A stretch of DNA of 64,000 nucleotides from Psychroserpens burtonensis DSM 12212 (GTDB taxonomy: Bacteria; Bacteroidota; Bacteroidia; Flavobacteriales; Flavobacteriaceae), in the NCBI RefSeq assembly GCF_000425305.1, contig NZ_KE384348.1, positions 1 to 64,000 of the forward strand, in the 5' to 3' direction. Within the stretch, counting starts at the first letter, position 1; the number at the start of each line of letters is the position of its first letter. The translations under genes were made by a program, and so were the position numbers. Of this stretch, positions 57,092 to 64,000 are shown one piece after another. Below the pieces are notes generated by a model. It did not search any database and was not told the DNA's origin. It saw only the letters and a list, made by a program, of their open reading frames with translations.

Positions 57092-57907
57092 TTACGAATT
57101 AAGTATAGTTTCCATCTGCTCTTGAAGTTCTTTGGCTTTTTGAGATGCAGCCTCAGCAAAATCCTCACTTTGAGACGCATAAATAATACCTCTCGAAGAG
57201 TTTATTAATAAACCAACGTTATCATTCATACCATATTTACAAACGTCTTGTAGATTACCGCCTTGTGCACCTACTCCAGGAACCAACAAAAAACTATCAG
57301 GAACGATAGTTCTAATATCTGCTAGATACTCTGCTTTAGTAGCACCAACGACATACATTAGATTTATAGAATTCTTCCAAGATTTAGACGTCTCTAGAAC
57401 GTGTTTATAAAGTTCTTTGCCTTCAACCATTTTAGTTTGAAAATCAAAAGCACCTTCATTTGATGTCAACGCTAGCATTATGGTGTGCTTATTCTCAAAT
57501 GCCAAGAAAGGCTCTACAGAGTCTTTACCCATATAAGGCGCAACCGTTACACTATCAAAAGCTAAATCCTCAAAAAACGCTTTCGCATACATACTACTTG
57601 TATTTCCTATATCTCCACGTTTAGAATCTGCAATAGTAAAAATATCAGGATGATTTTCATTAAGATAATTAATGGTCTTTTCTAATGATTTCCATCCTTT
57701 GAGTCCGTAGGCCTCGTAAAAAGCAGTGTTAGGCTTATAGGCAACACAAAGATGATGTGTTGCATCAATAATGGCTTTATTAAACGCAAAGATCGGATCT
57801 TCTTCGCTTAATAAATGCTTTGGAATTTTATTTAAATCAACATCTAACCCTATACATAGAAAGGAGTTCTTTTTTTTGATTTGCTGTGTAAGTTGTTGTG
57901 TTGTCAT
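57092..57907 (-). CDS. pyrF: Orotidine 5'-phosphate decarboxylase (type 2)
   Basis: 271 residues, longer than the E. coli enzyme and typical of the type 2 (actinobacterial/Bacteroidetes) PyrF. Motifs are [12 protein letters not shown], the catalytic [28 protein letters not shown] and [10 protein letters not shown]. It makes UMP from OMP, the last step of pyrimidine synthesis. A terminator hairpin fills the gap between prfA and this gene, its T tract ending three bases before the ATG. Confidence 0.95.
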   Translation of the reverse strand: MTTQQLTQQIKKKNSFLCIGLDVDLNKIPKHLLSEEDPIFAFNKAIIDATHHLCVAYKPNTAFYEAYGLKGWKSLEKTINYLNENHPDIFTIADSKRGDIGNTSSMYAKAFFEDLAFDSVTVAPYMGKDSVEPFLAFENKHTIMLALTSNEGAFDFQTKMVEGKELYKHVLETSKSWKNSINLMYVVGATKAEYLADIRTIVPDSFLLVPGVGAQGGNLQDVCKYGMNDNVGLLINSSRGIIYASQSEDFAEAASQKAKELQEQMETILNS

Positions 57908-57910
57908 ATT

Positions 57911-57935
57911 AAAAAAGCCTCCAGTTTAAGAGGCT
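57911..57935 (-). terminator. Terminator/attenuator-like hairpin between prfA and pyrF
   Basis: On the minus strand AGCCTC pairs with GAGGCT across an eight-base loop and is followed by six T residues, ending three bases before the pyrF ATG. The stem starts 8 bases after the prfA stop. Confidence 0.75.
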
Positions 57936-57942
57936 CTAAATA

Positions 57943-59019
57943 TTATATATGTTCGTCACTAGCTTTTAACTTCTCAGTATTTTCTGCTAGCATGAGTTCG
58001 TCTAGTATTTTTTGAATGTCACCATTCATGATATTCTGCAAATCATAAAGTGTCAATCCAATTCTATGATCTGTCACTCGCCCTTGTGAATAATTATAGG
58101 TTCTAATCTTAGCACTTCTATCTCCAGAACTTACCATAGAACCACGTTTCTCAGCATCAGCAGCATTCTTTTTTGCCAATTCCATTTCATACAAACGAGA
58201 ACGTAATACTTTAAACGCTTTCTCTTTATTTTTATGTTGTGACTTTTGGTCTTGACACTGTGCTACTAATCCAGTAGGTTCATGCGTTAATCGAACTGCA
58301 GAATACGTCGTATTTACCGACTGTCCCCCTGGACCAGATGAACAGAAGAAGTCAATACGCACATCCTTTGGATTGATTTCTACGTCAAATTCTTCAGCTT
58401 CAGGAAACACCATACATGTCGCAGCACTGGTATGCACGCGTCCTTGAGTTTCTGTTTGCGGCACGCGTTGAACACGATGCACGCCTGCTTCAAATTTTAA
58501 AATTCCATAAACATCATCACCAGTAACTTCAAATTGGATCTCTTTAAAGCCACCATTTGTTCCTTCACTGTAATCTACAGTATCAACTTTCCAGCCTCTA
58601 CTTTCACAATATTTTGTATACATTCTATACAAATCACCTGCAAAGATACTGGCTTCATCTCCACCAGTTCCTGCGCGTAATTCGACTACTGCATTTTTAG
58701 AATCTTCAGGGTCTTTAGGGATTAACATAACTCTAATGGCATCATCCAATTTTGGAATCCCCTCTTTAGCTTCGTCGTATTGCATTTTTGCCATTTCGAT
58801 CATTTCTGGATCACTACTATTAGAAATGATTTCTTCAGCTTCCTTCAAGTTGTCTATAAACTCTATATATTCTTCACGCTTATCCATTAATAAGCGTAAG
58901 TCCTTATATTCTTTATTTAGGGCAACATAACGCTTCTGATCTGTTATAATGTCTGGCTGAATGATCAAATCACTCACCTCATCAAAACGTTGTTTTACTA
59001 TTTGTAATTTCTCTAACAT
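57943..59019 (-). CDS. prfA: Peptide chain release factor 1
   Basis: 358 residues. Class I release factor with the peptidyl-hydrolysis GGQ motif in [15 protein letters not shown], preceded by [20 protein letters not shown]. The stop-codon recognition tripeptide aligned with PxT is PQT, in [10 protein letters not shown], fitting RF1 (UAA/UAG) rather than RF2 (SPF). Length is normal. It is likely transcribed from the candidate promoter 21 bases upstream and ended by the hairpin before pyrF. Confidence 0.96.
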   Translation of the reverse strand: MLEKLQIVKQRFDEVSDLIIQPDIITDQKRYVALNKEYKDLRLLMDKREEYIEFIDNLKEAEEIISNSSDPEMIEMAKMQYDEAKEGIPKLDDAIRVMLIPKDPEDSKNAVVELRAGTGGDEASIFAGDLYRMYTKYCESRGWKVDTVDYSEGTNGGFKEIQFEVTGDDVYGILKFEAGVHRVQRVPQTETQGRVHTSAATCMVFPEAEEFDVEINPKDVRIDFFCSSGPGGQSVNTTYSAVRLTHEPTGLVAQCQDQKSQHKNKEKAFKVLRSRLYEMELAKKNAADAEKRGSMVSSGDRSAKIRTYNYSQGRVTDHRIGLTLYDLQNIMNGDIQKILDELMLAENTEKLKASDEHI

Positions 59020-59040
59020 CTTCTTCTAAAAATTGTGTTT

Positions 59041-59048
59041 CAAAAATA
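59041..59048 (-). promoter_or_regulatory. Candidate prfA -7 element
   Basis: Minus-strand TATTTTTG matches TAnnTTTG, 21 bases before the ATG. No -33 TTG at normal spacing. Confidence 0.4.
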
Positions 59049-59129
59049 CGATAATTTATGGATTTTTAATAGTGAATAATTTGTTACTATCATGAAAAAT
59101 AATCTCTATAAATTTAACGTTATCCTCGT

Positions 59130-59420
59130 ATGCAAAAGCAAGTCTTATTTATTTTCAACTATTACAAATCTATGGCGTTTTGGTCATTTATTGTTACTCT
59201 TGCGGTAACAATTATAAACCCTGAACTCATATTAGCATTATCAATAAAGTTGTTTTTGATATTTGTGTTATGGTTTATGATTAGTGATAGAAAGGTTAGA
59301 CAGCGGTTACGTTTTTATAGAATTAGTGGTGTTTCTAATATAAAGTTCTTTACTGTAATCTATCTATTTGACGGATTATTAACAACAGTGTTTCTTATCT
59401 TAATAAAAGGCTTTACATAA
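59130..59420 (+). CDS. Small membrane protein, unknown
   Basis: 96 residues with three hydrophobic segments (about 15-30, 34-52 and 73-92). A basic loop lies between the last two (DRKVRQRLRFYRISG). The gene lies between divergent prfA and the convergent decayed membrane gene. I do not recognise a family; its lysine/arginine pattern is consistent with a real inner membrane protein. Confidence 0.6.
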   Translation: MQKQVLFIFNYYKSMAFWSFIVTLAVTIINPELILALSIKLFLIFVLWFMISDRKVRQRLRFYRISGVSNIKFFTVIYLFDGLLTTVFLILIKGFT

Positions 59421-59425
59421 AGGTT

Positions 59426-60177
59426 CTAAAACACTTTTGCAGTTTTAGAATTTAAAAAACTATAATATAATAGTAAGGCCATTGCCAATATTTGAAAAAG
59501 TCGTTCAAATTGCATCGCTAAATGATACCCTTGATAATACGCTATTACTAATAAAATAGAAGATAATAAAAAGCTTACAACTAACCCAAAGAAAACATCA
59601 GATTGTTTCGTATAATCATTAAGACTATTTAATACCGAACAAATGACTAAAACAAGTAAAGCAAACGCATATATAATAAATAAAATCTCAAACAAAAACC
59701 CTCCAAACTTATTAAAATCTAATAGACTACTTAAGTTAAACTATAAAAAAAACAAGGATACTAAAAGCACTAAAATTGTAACTATTGAAAAAGGCTTGAG
59801 TTCTTTTAAATATGACTTTTTAAAAACATGAATGCTTAAAAGCACATTCAAGATTATAAATGAGACAAATCTCAAAAGGCAAAACCATTTATTTTCAAAG
59901 AATAATATTCCTATATAGGAGAATACTATTAATAAAAACAAAAGTGCGAAAAATAGTTTTTGTCTGAGTTCAAACGTCAATAGCCACCAAAAAAAAACAC
60001 AAGGGTTGTTATAACTCTAACGAGTCTCAAACCCTGAGTTTCCAAAAATAGCGAAAACATTATATTGACTAGTAATAGAGCAATTACAAATATTATAAAT
60101 GAAGACCAGTTTATGCCCTTATTGCGATTAAGTAAGTCCAATTTCAAAGTACTAATATTCAAATACTCCGTAAACAC
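59426..60177 (-). pseudogene. Decayed multi-TM membrane protein gene (frameshift plus nonsense)
   Basis: Three short hydrophobic ORFs read as parts of one gene of about 250 codons. The first (60177-59977) ends just after a T9 run (59989-59997). A single extra T would carry it into the second (FFFWWLLTFELRQKLFFALL), which stops at TAG (59741-59743). The same frame then stays open to 59426, encoding two to three more membrane helices (FEILFIIYAFALLVLVICS). The pieces lack good start codons of their own (GTG, TTG, TTG), which favours decay over three separate genes. No family is recognised. Its 5' end overlaps the end of purM by 26 bases. Confidence 0.6.
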
Positions 60178-61330
60178 TTTTAATCGTAAGTTTTTTCTCT
60201 TCGGAAGGAATTACGCGACCAATAATTTTGGCATCTACATGAAATGATTTAGAAATCTTAATAATATCTTCAGCCACGTCTGGAGTCACATAAAGTTCCA
60301 TACGATGACCACAGTTAAACACCTGATACATCTCTTTCCAATCTGTATTAGACTGCTCTTGAATTAATTTAAATAAAGGTGGTACATCAAACATATTATC
60401 TTTTACAATATGTAAATTATCAATAAAGTGTAAAATCTTAGTTTGTGCTCCACCAGAACAATGTATCATGCCATGTAAACTTTCCGAAGAAAACTTAGAG
60501 AGTATGGCTTTTATAATTGGCGCATAGGTTCTTGTTGGCGACAACACGAGTTTACCAGCATCAATAGGCGAATTTTCAACTGCGTCTGTTAATTTGGTTT
60601 GCCCAGAATACACTAAATCTTTTGGAACAGAGGCATCAAAACTTTCAGGATATTTTTCAGCTAAATAATTATGAAACACATCGTGACGAGCAGAAGTCAA
60701 ACCGTTACTTCCCATACCACCATTATACTCCGTTTCATAAGTAGCTTGACCAAAACTCTCTAGCCCAACAATAACATCACCAGGTTTTATATTGGCATTA
60801 TCAATAACATCGCTTCGTTTCATACGAGCGGTTACTGTCGAGTCCACTATAATAGTGCGCACTAAATCGCCAACATCTGCGGTTTCACCTCCAGTGGAAT
60901 GAATAGTCACGCCAAACGTTTTTAAATCTTTTATGAGTTCTTCTGTCCCGTTTATAATTGCCGAAAGAACGTCTCCCGTAATTAAGTTTTTGTTGCGACC
61001 TATGGTCGAAGATAACATGATGTTATCTGTTGCTCCTACACATAGTAAATCATCGATATTCATGATGAGTGCATCTTGAGCAATACCTTTCCAGACAGAA
61101 ATATCACCAGTTTCTTTCCAATACATATAAGCCAATGCACTTTTTGTTCCTGCCCCATCCGCATGCATAATCAAGCAATAGTCATCATTATTAGTTAAAT
61201 AATCTGGAACAATCTTACAAAACGCTTTAGGAAACAAGCCTTTATCTATATTCTTAATGGCATTATGCACGTCTTCTTTTGAAGCAGAAACTCCTCGTTG
61301 TGCGTAGCGTTTGCTAATATCTTGACTCAT
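60152..61330 (-). CDS. purM: Phosphoribosylformylglycinamidine cyclo-ligase (AIR synthetase)
   Basis: 392 residues. ATP-dependent closure of the imidazole ring, forming AIR from FGAM. Motifs are YAQRGVSASKEDVHNAIKNI, IMHADGAGTKSALAYMYWKE, MNIDDLLCVGATDNIMLSST, HSTGGETADVGDLVRTIIVD and a C-terminal VPPLF, FNCGHRMELYV. It is longer than E. coli PurM (345) and of the Bacteroidetes type. It probably shares a transcript with the upstream beta-barrel gene or uses TATTTTTG at 61348-61355. Confidence 0.95.
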   Translation of the reverse strand: MSQDISKRYAQRGVSASKEDVHNAIKNIDKGLFPKAFCKIVPDYLTNNDDYCLIMHADGAGTKSALAYMYWKETGDISVWKGIAQDALIMNIDDLLCVGATDNIMLSSTIGRNKNLITGDVLSAIINGTEELIKDLKTFGVTIHSTGGETADVGDLVRTIIVDSTVTARMKRSDVIDNANIKPGDVIVGLESFGQATYETEYNGGMGSNGLTSARHDVFHNYLAEKYPESFDASVPKDLVYSGQTKLTDAVENSPIDAGKLVLSPTRTYAPIIKAILSKFSSESLHGMIHCSGGAQTKILHFIDNLHIVKDNMFDVPPLFKLIQEQSNTDWKEMYQVFNCGHRMELYVTPDVAEDIIKISKSFHVDAKIIGRVIPSEEKKLTIKSVYGVFEY

Positions 61331-61366
61331 AGGTTTATGTTGAGCAACAAAAATAAGAATTGTTAA

Positions 61367-62044
61367 CTACAATTTAGGTCTATTTTTATCATCAGTTAAG
61401 GAATTTGTTTCAATCACTGTAGCATTACCTTTAGCACGTTTTGCTTTGACATCTGCTCCTCCAAAATAAAAATTAACTCCAAATGCAATTCTAAAGTACG
61501 TATCATCTCCACCTCCAGCCTCTAAACCATCGAGTGTATCACTTCCTATATAATTATAATCTGTATATAATTTCACTGCAAACTGATTTGATACGACACA
61601 CTCTAAACCTGCTCCACCTTGTAATTTATTGGCCGTTTCTTTAAAGTGATTAGAAGCATTATAACCTGCTCCCATAAAAATAAATGGTGAGAATCTCTGA
61701 TGAGGACTAAGTAATAACTCTATGTTTATATCAAATGACATAAACCCTTCATTATACAGATCAATATAGGCCAAATTAAATTTATGATATCCAAAATCTA
61801 AGGCCAAGTGCGGTGTTAAATGTCTTTTATATCCGAAATGACTATAAATTTCAAATTGAGGATCTACTAAATCTCCATTTATAACAGATGTTCCCAAGGC
61901 AACATCAAAAGCATTAGTACCTCTTAAATTATAAAATTCTGTTTTAAGTTCTGGAGTCTCAATTTGTTCTTGACAGAATGACTTTTGAACAATTAAACAA
62001 ACTACTAAGATTAATAAACTGTGACGTGTTTGTTGTGCTATCAT
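61367..62044 (-). CDS. Outer membrane beta-barrel protein
   Basis: 225 residues from ATG at 62044. A signal peptide ends at SFCQ. The rest is rich in alternating aromatic strands (IYSHFGYKRHLTPHLALDFG, FSPFIFMGAGYNASNHF, FAVKLYTDYNYIGSDTL, YFRIAFGVNFYFGG), consistent with an eight-strand barrel. A similar module is found at the C-terminus of flavobacterial CsgG-like proteins, from memory. It ends in a charged tail rather than a terminal Phe, so folding through BAM is not certain. Confidence 0.75.
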   Translation of the reverse strand: MIAQQTRHSLLILVVCLIVQKSFCQEQIETPELKTEFYNLRGTNAFDVALGTSVINGDLVDPQFEIYSHFGYKRHLTPHLALDFGYHKFNLAYIDLYNEGFMSFDINIELLLSPHQRFSPFIFMGAGYNASNHFKETANKLQGGAGLECVVSNQFAVKLYTDYNYIGSDTLDGLEAGGGDDTYFRIAFGVNFYFGGADVKAKRAKGNATVIETNSLTDDKNRPKL

Positions 62045-62198
62045 CAAATTTTGTTTTGGTTACATATACCAATAACAAAAGGGGTTTAGGTTCAAACAAT
62101 TTGGGACTTTTAATGCTCGAATAAGACTTAAAGGCTGGTAATATAAAAATTAATTAGCAATGAGTTATATTTTTAATAAATTTAATTTTAGATAAAAA

Positions 62199-62238
62199 AA
62201 AAAGACAAATAAATTTTTTAAAATTTATTTGTCTTTTT
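62199..62238. terminator. Long bidirectional terminator hairpin
   Basis: AAAAAGACAAATAAATTT pairs with AAATTTATTTGTCTTTTT. It lies 49 bases beyond the stop of the small secreted peptide gene on the minus strand. Confidence 0.82.
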
Positions 62239-62286
62239 AACATTGAATACAATGTCAAACTTTTTTCTGTTAGCTAATAAAATCTT

Positions 62287-62427
62287 CTAAGATTCTGAAT
62301 GAAATCTCGCATCAGTTTTAACGATATTATCCTGAGATAAGTCATCTTTAATATCATTTGAGTCGTCTTGAGAGAACAACAATGTAGCAAACATAAGTGC
62401 CGCAACACTTAATAGTAACTTTTTCAT
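62287..62427 (-). CDS. 46-residue secreted peptide
   Basis: The ATG at 62427 opens a frame of 46 codons: a strong signal peptide (MKKLLLSVAALMFATLLFSQ, cleavage after SQ) followed by a short, acidic, Asp/Ser-rich mature peptide of about 26 residues (DDSNDIKDDLSQ, ending FHSES). A clear terminator follows. Because it is so short it is easily missed. It could be a precursor of a secreted peptide or a small periplasmic protein. I know of no homologue. Confidence 0.65.
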   Translation of the reverse strand: MKKLLLSVAALMFATLLFSQDDSNDIKDDLSQDNIVKTDARFHSES

Positions 62428-62642
62428 TATTACAAAAATTGATTAATAGCATAACAAATATAACCAATAAGAGCAGCGTCAATGAACCTTTAACTATATT
62501 TTCGATTAGTTGATATAATAATTCGTTGAAATACATTTTAACCCATACAATATAGGTAACTATGCCTATTCACACGTACTTAACTAATATTTTCGCAACA
62601 TTTAATTGACTAATTAAACTAATTTATTCCGCGATATAGACA

Positions 62643-64000
62643 CTAGTATGTAAATAGTAATTCCCTATATTTAGTCAAAGGCCATAACTCATCATCAACC
62701 AACAATTCTAATTTATCACAATGATATCGTATATCTTCAAAAAGTGGTTTTACTTTATTACAATATAGATGTGCTTTCTTCTCTAAATTCTCAACAGTAT
62801 TAGCTTTTTTACGTTCGTCAGTCATCTTAGTTACTTTAGAATTAATACCCTCTATATGACTAGAGATTTGCTCAATAAGATTAAGTTGTTCTTTAGCTAA
62901 TTTTTTAAATGACGCTCCATAGATTTCTTTAAGCCCTTTAACATTTTCTATTAAGATGTTTTGATATTTAACCGCTGTTGGTACGACATGATTTCTAGCA
63001 ATGTCTGCTAAAACACGTCCTTCAATTTGAATTCTTAAAGCATACTCCTCTACTTCTATTTCATATCGCGCTTCAGATTCTACTTTATTCATGACTCCTA
63101 ATTCCTCAAAAAGACGAATCGCTTTTTTAGACACTTTAGCTTTTAAAGCTTCTGGAGTTGTCTTATTATTACTCAAACCTCGCTTTTTAGCCTCTTTCTC
63201 CCACTCATCTCCATATCCATTGCCTTCAAAAAGAATATTCTTAGATGCTTTTATATATTCTCTTAAGACATTAAAGATAGCGTCATCCTTCTTCATTGTT
63301 TTTTCACTAATTAACCCCTCTACTTCCTCTCTAAAATCTATAAGCTGTTGAGCTACAATTGAATTTAAAACAGTCATAGGGTTAGCACAATTTGCTGTAG
63401 AACCTACCGCTCTAAACTCAAATTTGTTACCTGTAAAGGCAAATGGTGATGTACGATTTCTATCTGTATTATCTAATAATACATCTGGGATTTTACCAAC
63501 TACATTAAGTTTTAAGTCTGTTTTCTCTTGCGGAGACAATTTACCATCGGTCACGTTTTCTAGTTCATTGAGTACTTTAGTTAATTGCGCTCCTATAAAC
63601 ACAGAAATTATTGCAGGAGGCGCTTCATTTGCTCCCAAGCGATGATCATTACTTGCAGATGCTATTGAAGCTCTTAATAATTCTTCGTTATCATAAACTG
63701 CTTTAATGGTATTGATGAAAAAGGTCAAAAATTGTAAATTACTCATCGGTGTTTTTCCTGGACTCAATAAGTTAATACCTGTGTTCGTACTCAGACTCCA
63801 ATTATTATGCTTTCCAGACCCATTGACACCAGCAAATGGTTTTTCATGAAATAATACTTTGAAATTATGTCGTCCTGCAATTTTATCCATCACATCCATA
63901 AGTAATGAATTGTGATCTACTGCCAAATTAGCTTCTTCATAAATTGGAGCAAGTTCAAATTGATTTGGCGCCACCTCATTATGTCTTGTTTTTACCGGAA
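62643..64000 (-). CDS. Glutamine synthetase type III, C-terminal part
   Basis: The 5' end lies beyond the right edge; at least 452 codons are visible. Type III (GlnN) features are PVKTRHNEVAPNQFELAP at the edge, LFHEKPFAGVNGSGKHNNWS, NRTSPFAFTGNKFEFRAVGS and a long helical C-terminal domain typical of the roughly 730-residue dodecameric enzymes. It makes glutamine from glutamate, ammonia and ATP. This is the main form in many Bacteroidetes. No regulator is visible within the window. Confidence 0.95.
   Translation of the reverse strand, partial: PVKTRHNEVAPNQFELAPIYEEANLAVDHNSLLMDVMDKIAGRHNFKVLFHEKPFAGVNGSGKHNNWSLSTNTGINLLSPGKTPMSNLQFLTFFINTIKAVYDNEELLRASIASASNDHRLGANEAPPAIISVFIGAQLTKVLNELENVTDGKLSPQEKTDLKLNVVGKIPDVLLDNTDRNRTSPFAFTGNKFEFRAVGSTANCANPMTVLNSIVAQQLIDFREEVEGLISEKTMKKDDAIFNVLREYIKASKNILFEGNGYGDEWEKEAKKRGLSNNKTTPEALKAKVSKKAIRLFEELGVMNKVESEARYEIEVEEYALRIQIEGRVLADIARNHVVPTAVKYQNILIENVKGLKEIYGASFKKLAKEQLNLIEQISSHIEGINSKVTKMTDERKKANTVENLEKKAHLYCNKVKPLFEDIRYHCDKLELLVDDELWPLTKYRELLFTY

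Noticed and set aside
62354-62536. 60-codon ORF on - near the glutamine synthetase
   Set aside because: It overlaps the better-supported 46-residue secreted peptide in another frame and reads as its shadow.

Overview
This window looks like chromosomal DNA from a marine-type member of the Flavobacteriaceae (Bacteroidota). The evidence is AT-rich composition, A-rich leaders without clear Shine-Dalgarno sites, TAnnTTTG promoter -7 elements, type IX secretion (T9SS) sorting domains, type III glutamine synthetase, PrfA/PurM/PyrF of Bacteroidetes type, and several families largely confined to Flavobacteriia (DUF6495-like, DUF4920, MnmD-type methyltransferase). The genus cannot be fixed from sequence alone. 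No tRNA, rRNA or CRISPR array was seen.

Layout. 1-13.2 kb: three large surface genes on +. The first is the end of a MopE-like metal-binding, T9SS-sorted protein. It is followed by two tandem paralogues of 2338 and 1609 residues that share promoter, signal peptide, jelly-roll, LamG and sorting modules. 13.2-20.2 kb: hisS, a MacB-type permease, an AraC/GyrI regulator, the rpsF-rpsR-rplI operon and a LytTR response regulator. 20.5-27.7 kb: priA, a nadC-yihY-DUF2147 operon, rlmH, hpf and rdgB. 27.7-29.4 kb: a DinB-like gene split by a complete IS5-family element (1276 bp, matched ends, target duplication). 29.8-40.3 kb: DEAD-box helicase with a long leader, trmH, a TPR protein plus sirtuin, a membrane protein/XRE pair, a TIGR01777 epimerase, DUF4920-mnmD, ilvE and a MazG-like hydrolase. 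40.5-49.7 kb: two secreted or lipid-anchored peptidases (M49, S15), SRPBCC-crcB, and two broken genes (an MFS transporter with an in-frame stop; a DJ-1/PfpI protein with a frameshift). 49.7-64 kb: Lrp regulator, OsmC, a fused acyl-CoA mutase (IcmF type), DUF4197, the purM / prfA / pyrF / metal-receptor stretch with a decayed membrane gene inside it, a beta-barrel protein, a 46-residue secreted peptide and the glutamine synthetase at the right edge.

How it works together. Most of the window is housekeeping: translation, tRNA and rRNA modification, replication restart, NAD, purine, pyrimidine and branched-chain amino acid metabolism. It is interleaved with envelope and secreted proteins typical of a particle-associated heterotroph. 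Four genes appear inactivated (DinB-like, MFS, DJ-1-like, multi-TM membrane protein). Two of the lesions lie in homopolymer T tracts and could be sequencing errors.

I did not find a clear new defence or biosynthetic system. The most unusual signals are the frame-independent recurrence of the 9-mer TTCCGAAGA, the tandem giant T9SS paralogues, a terminator that fills the prfA-pyrF gap, and the cluster of decayed genes.
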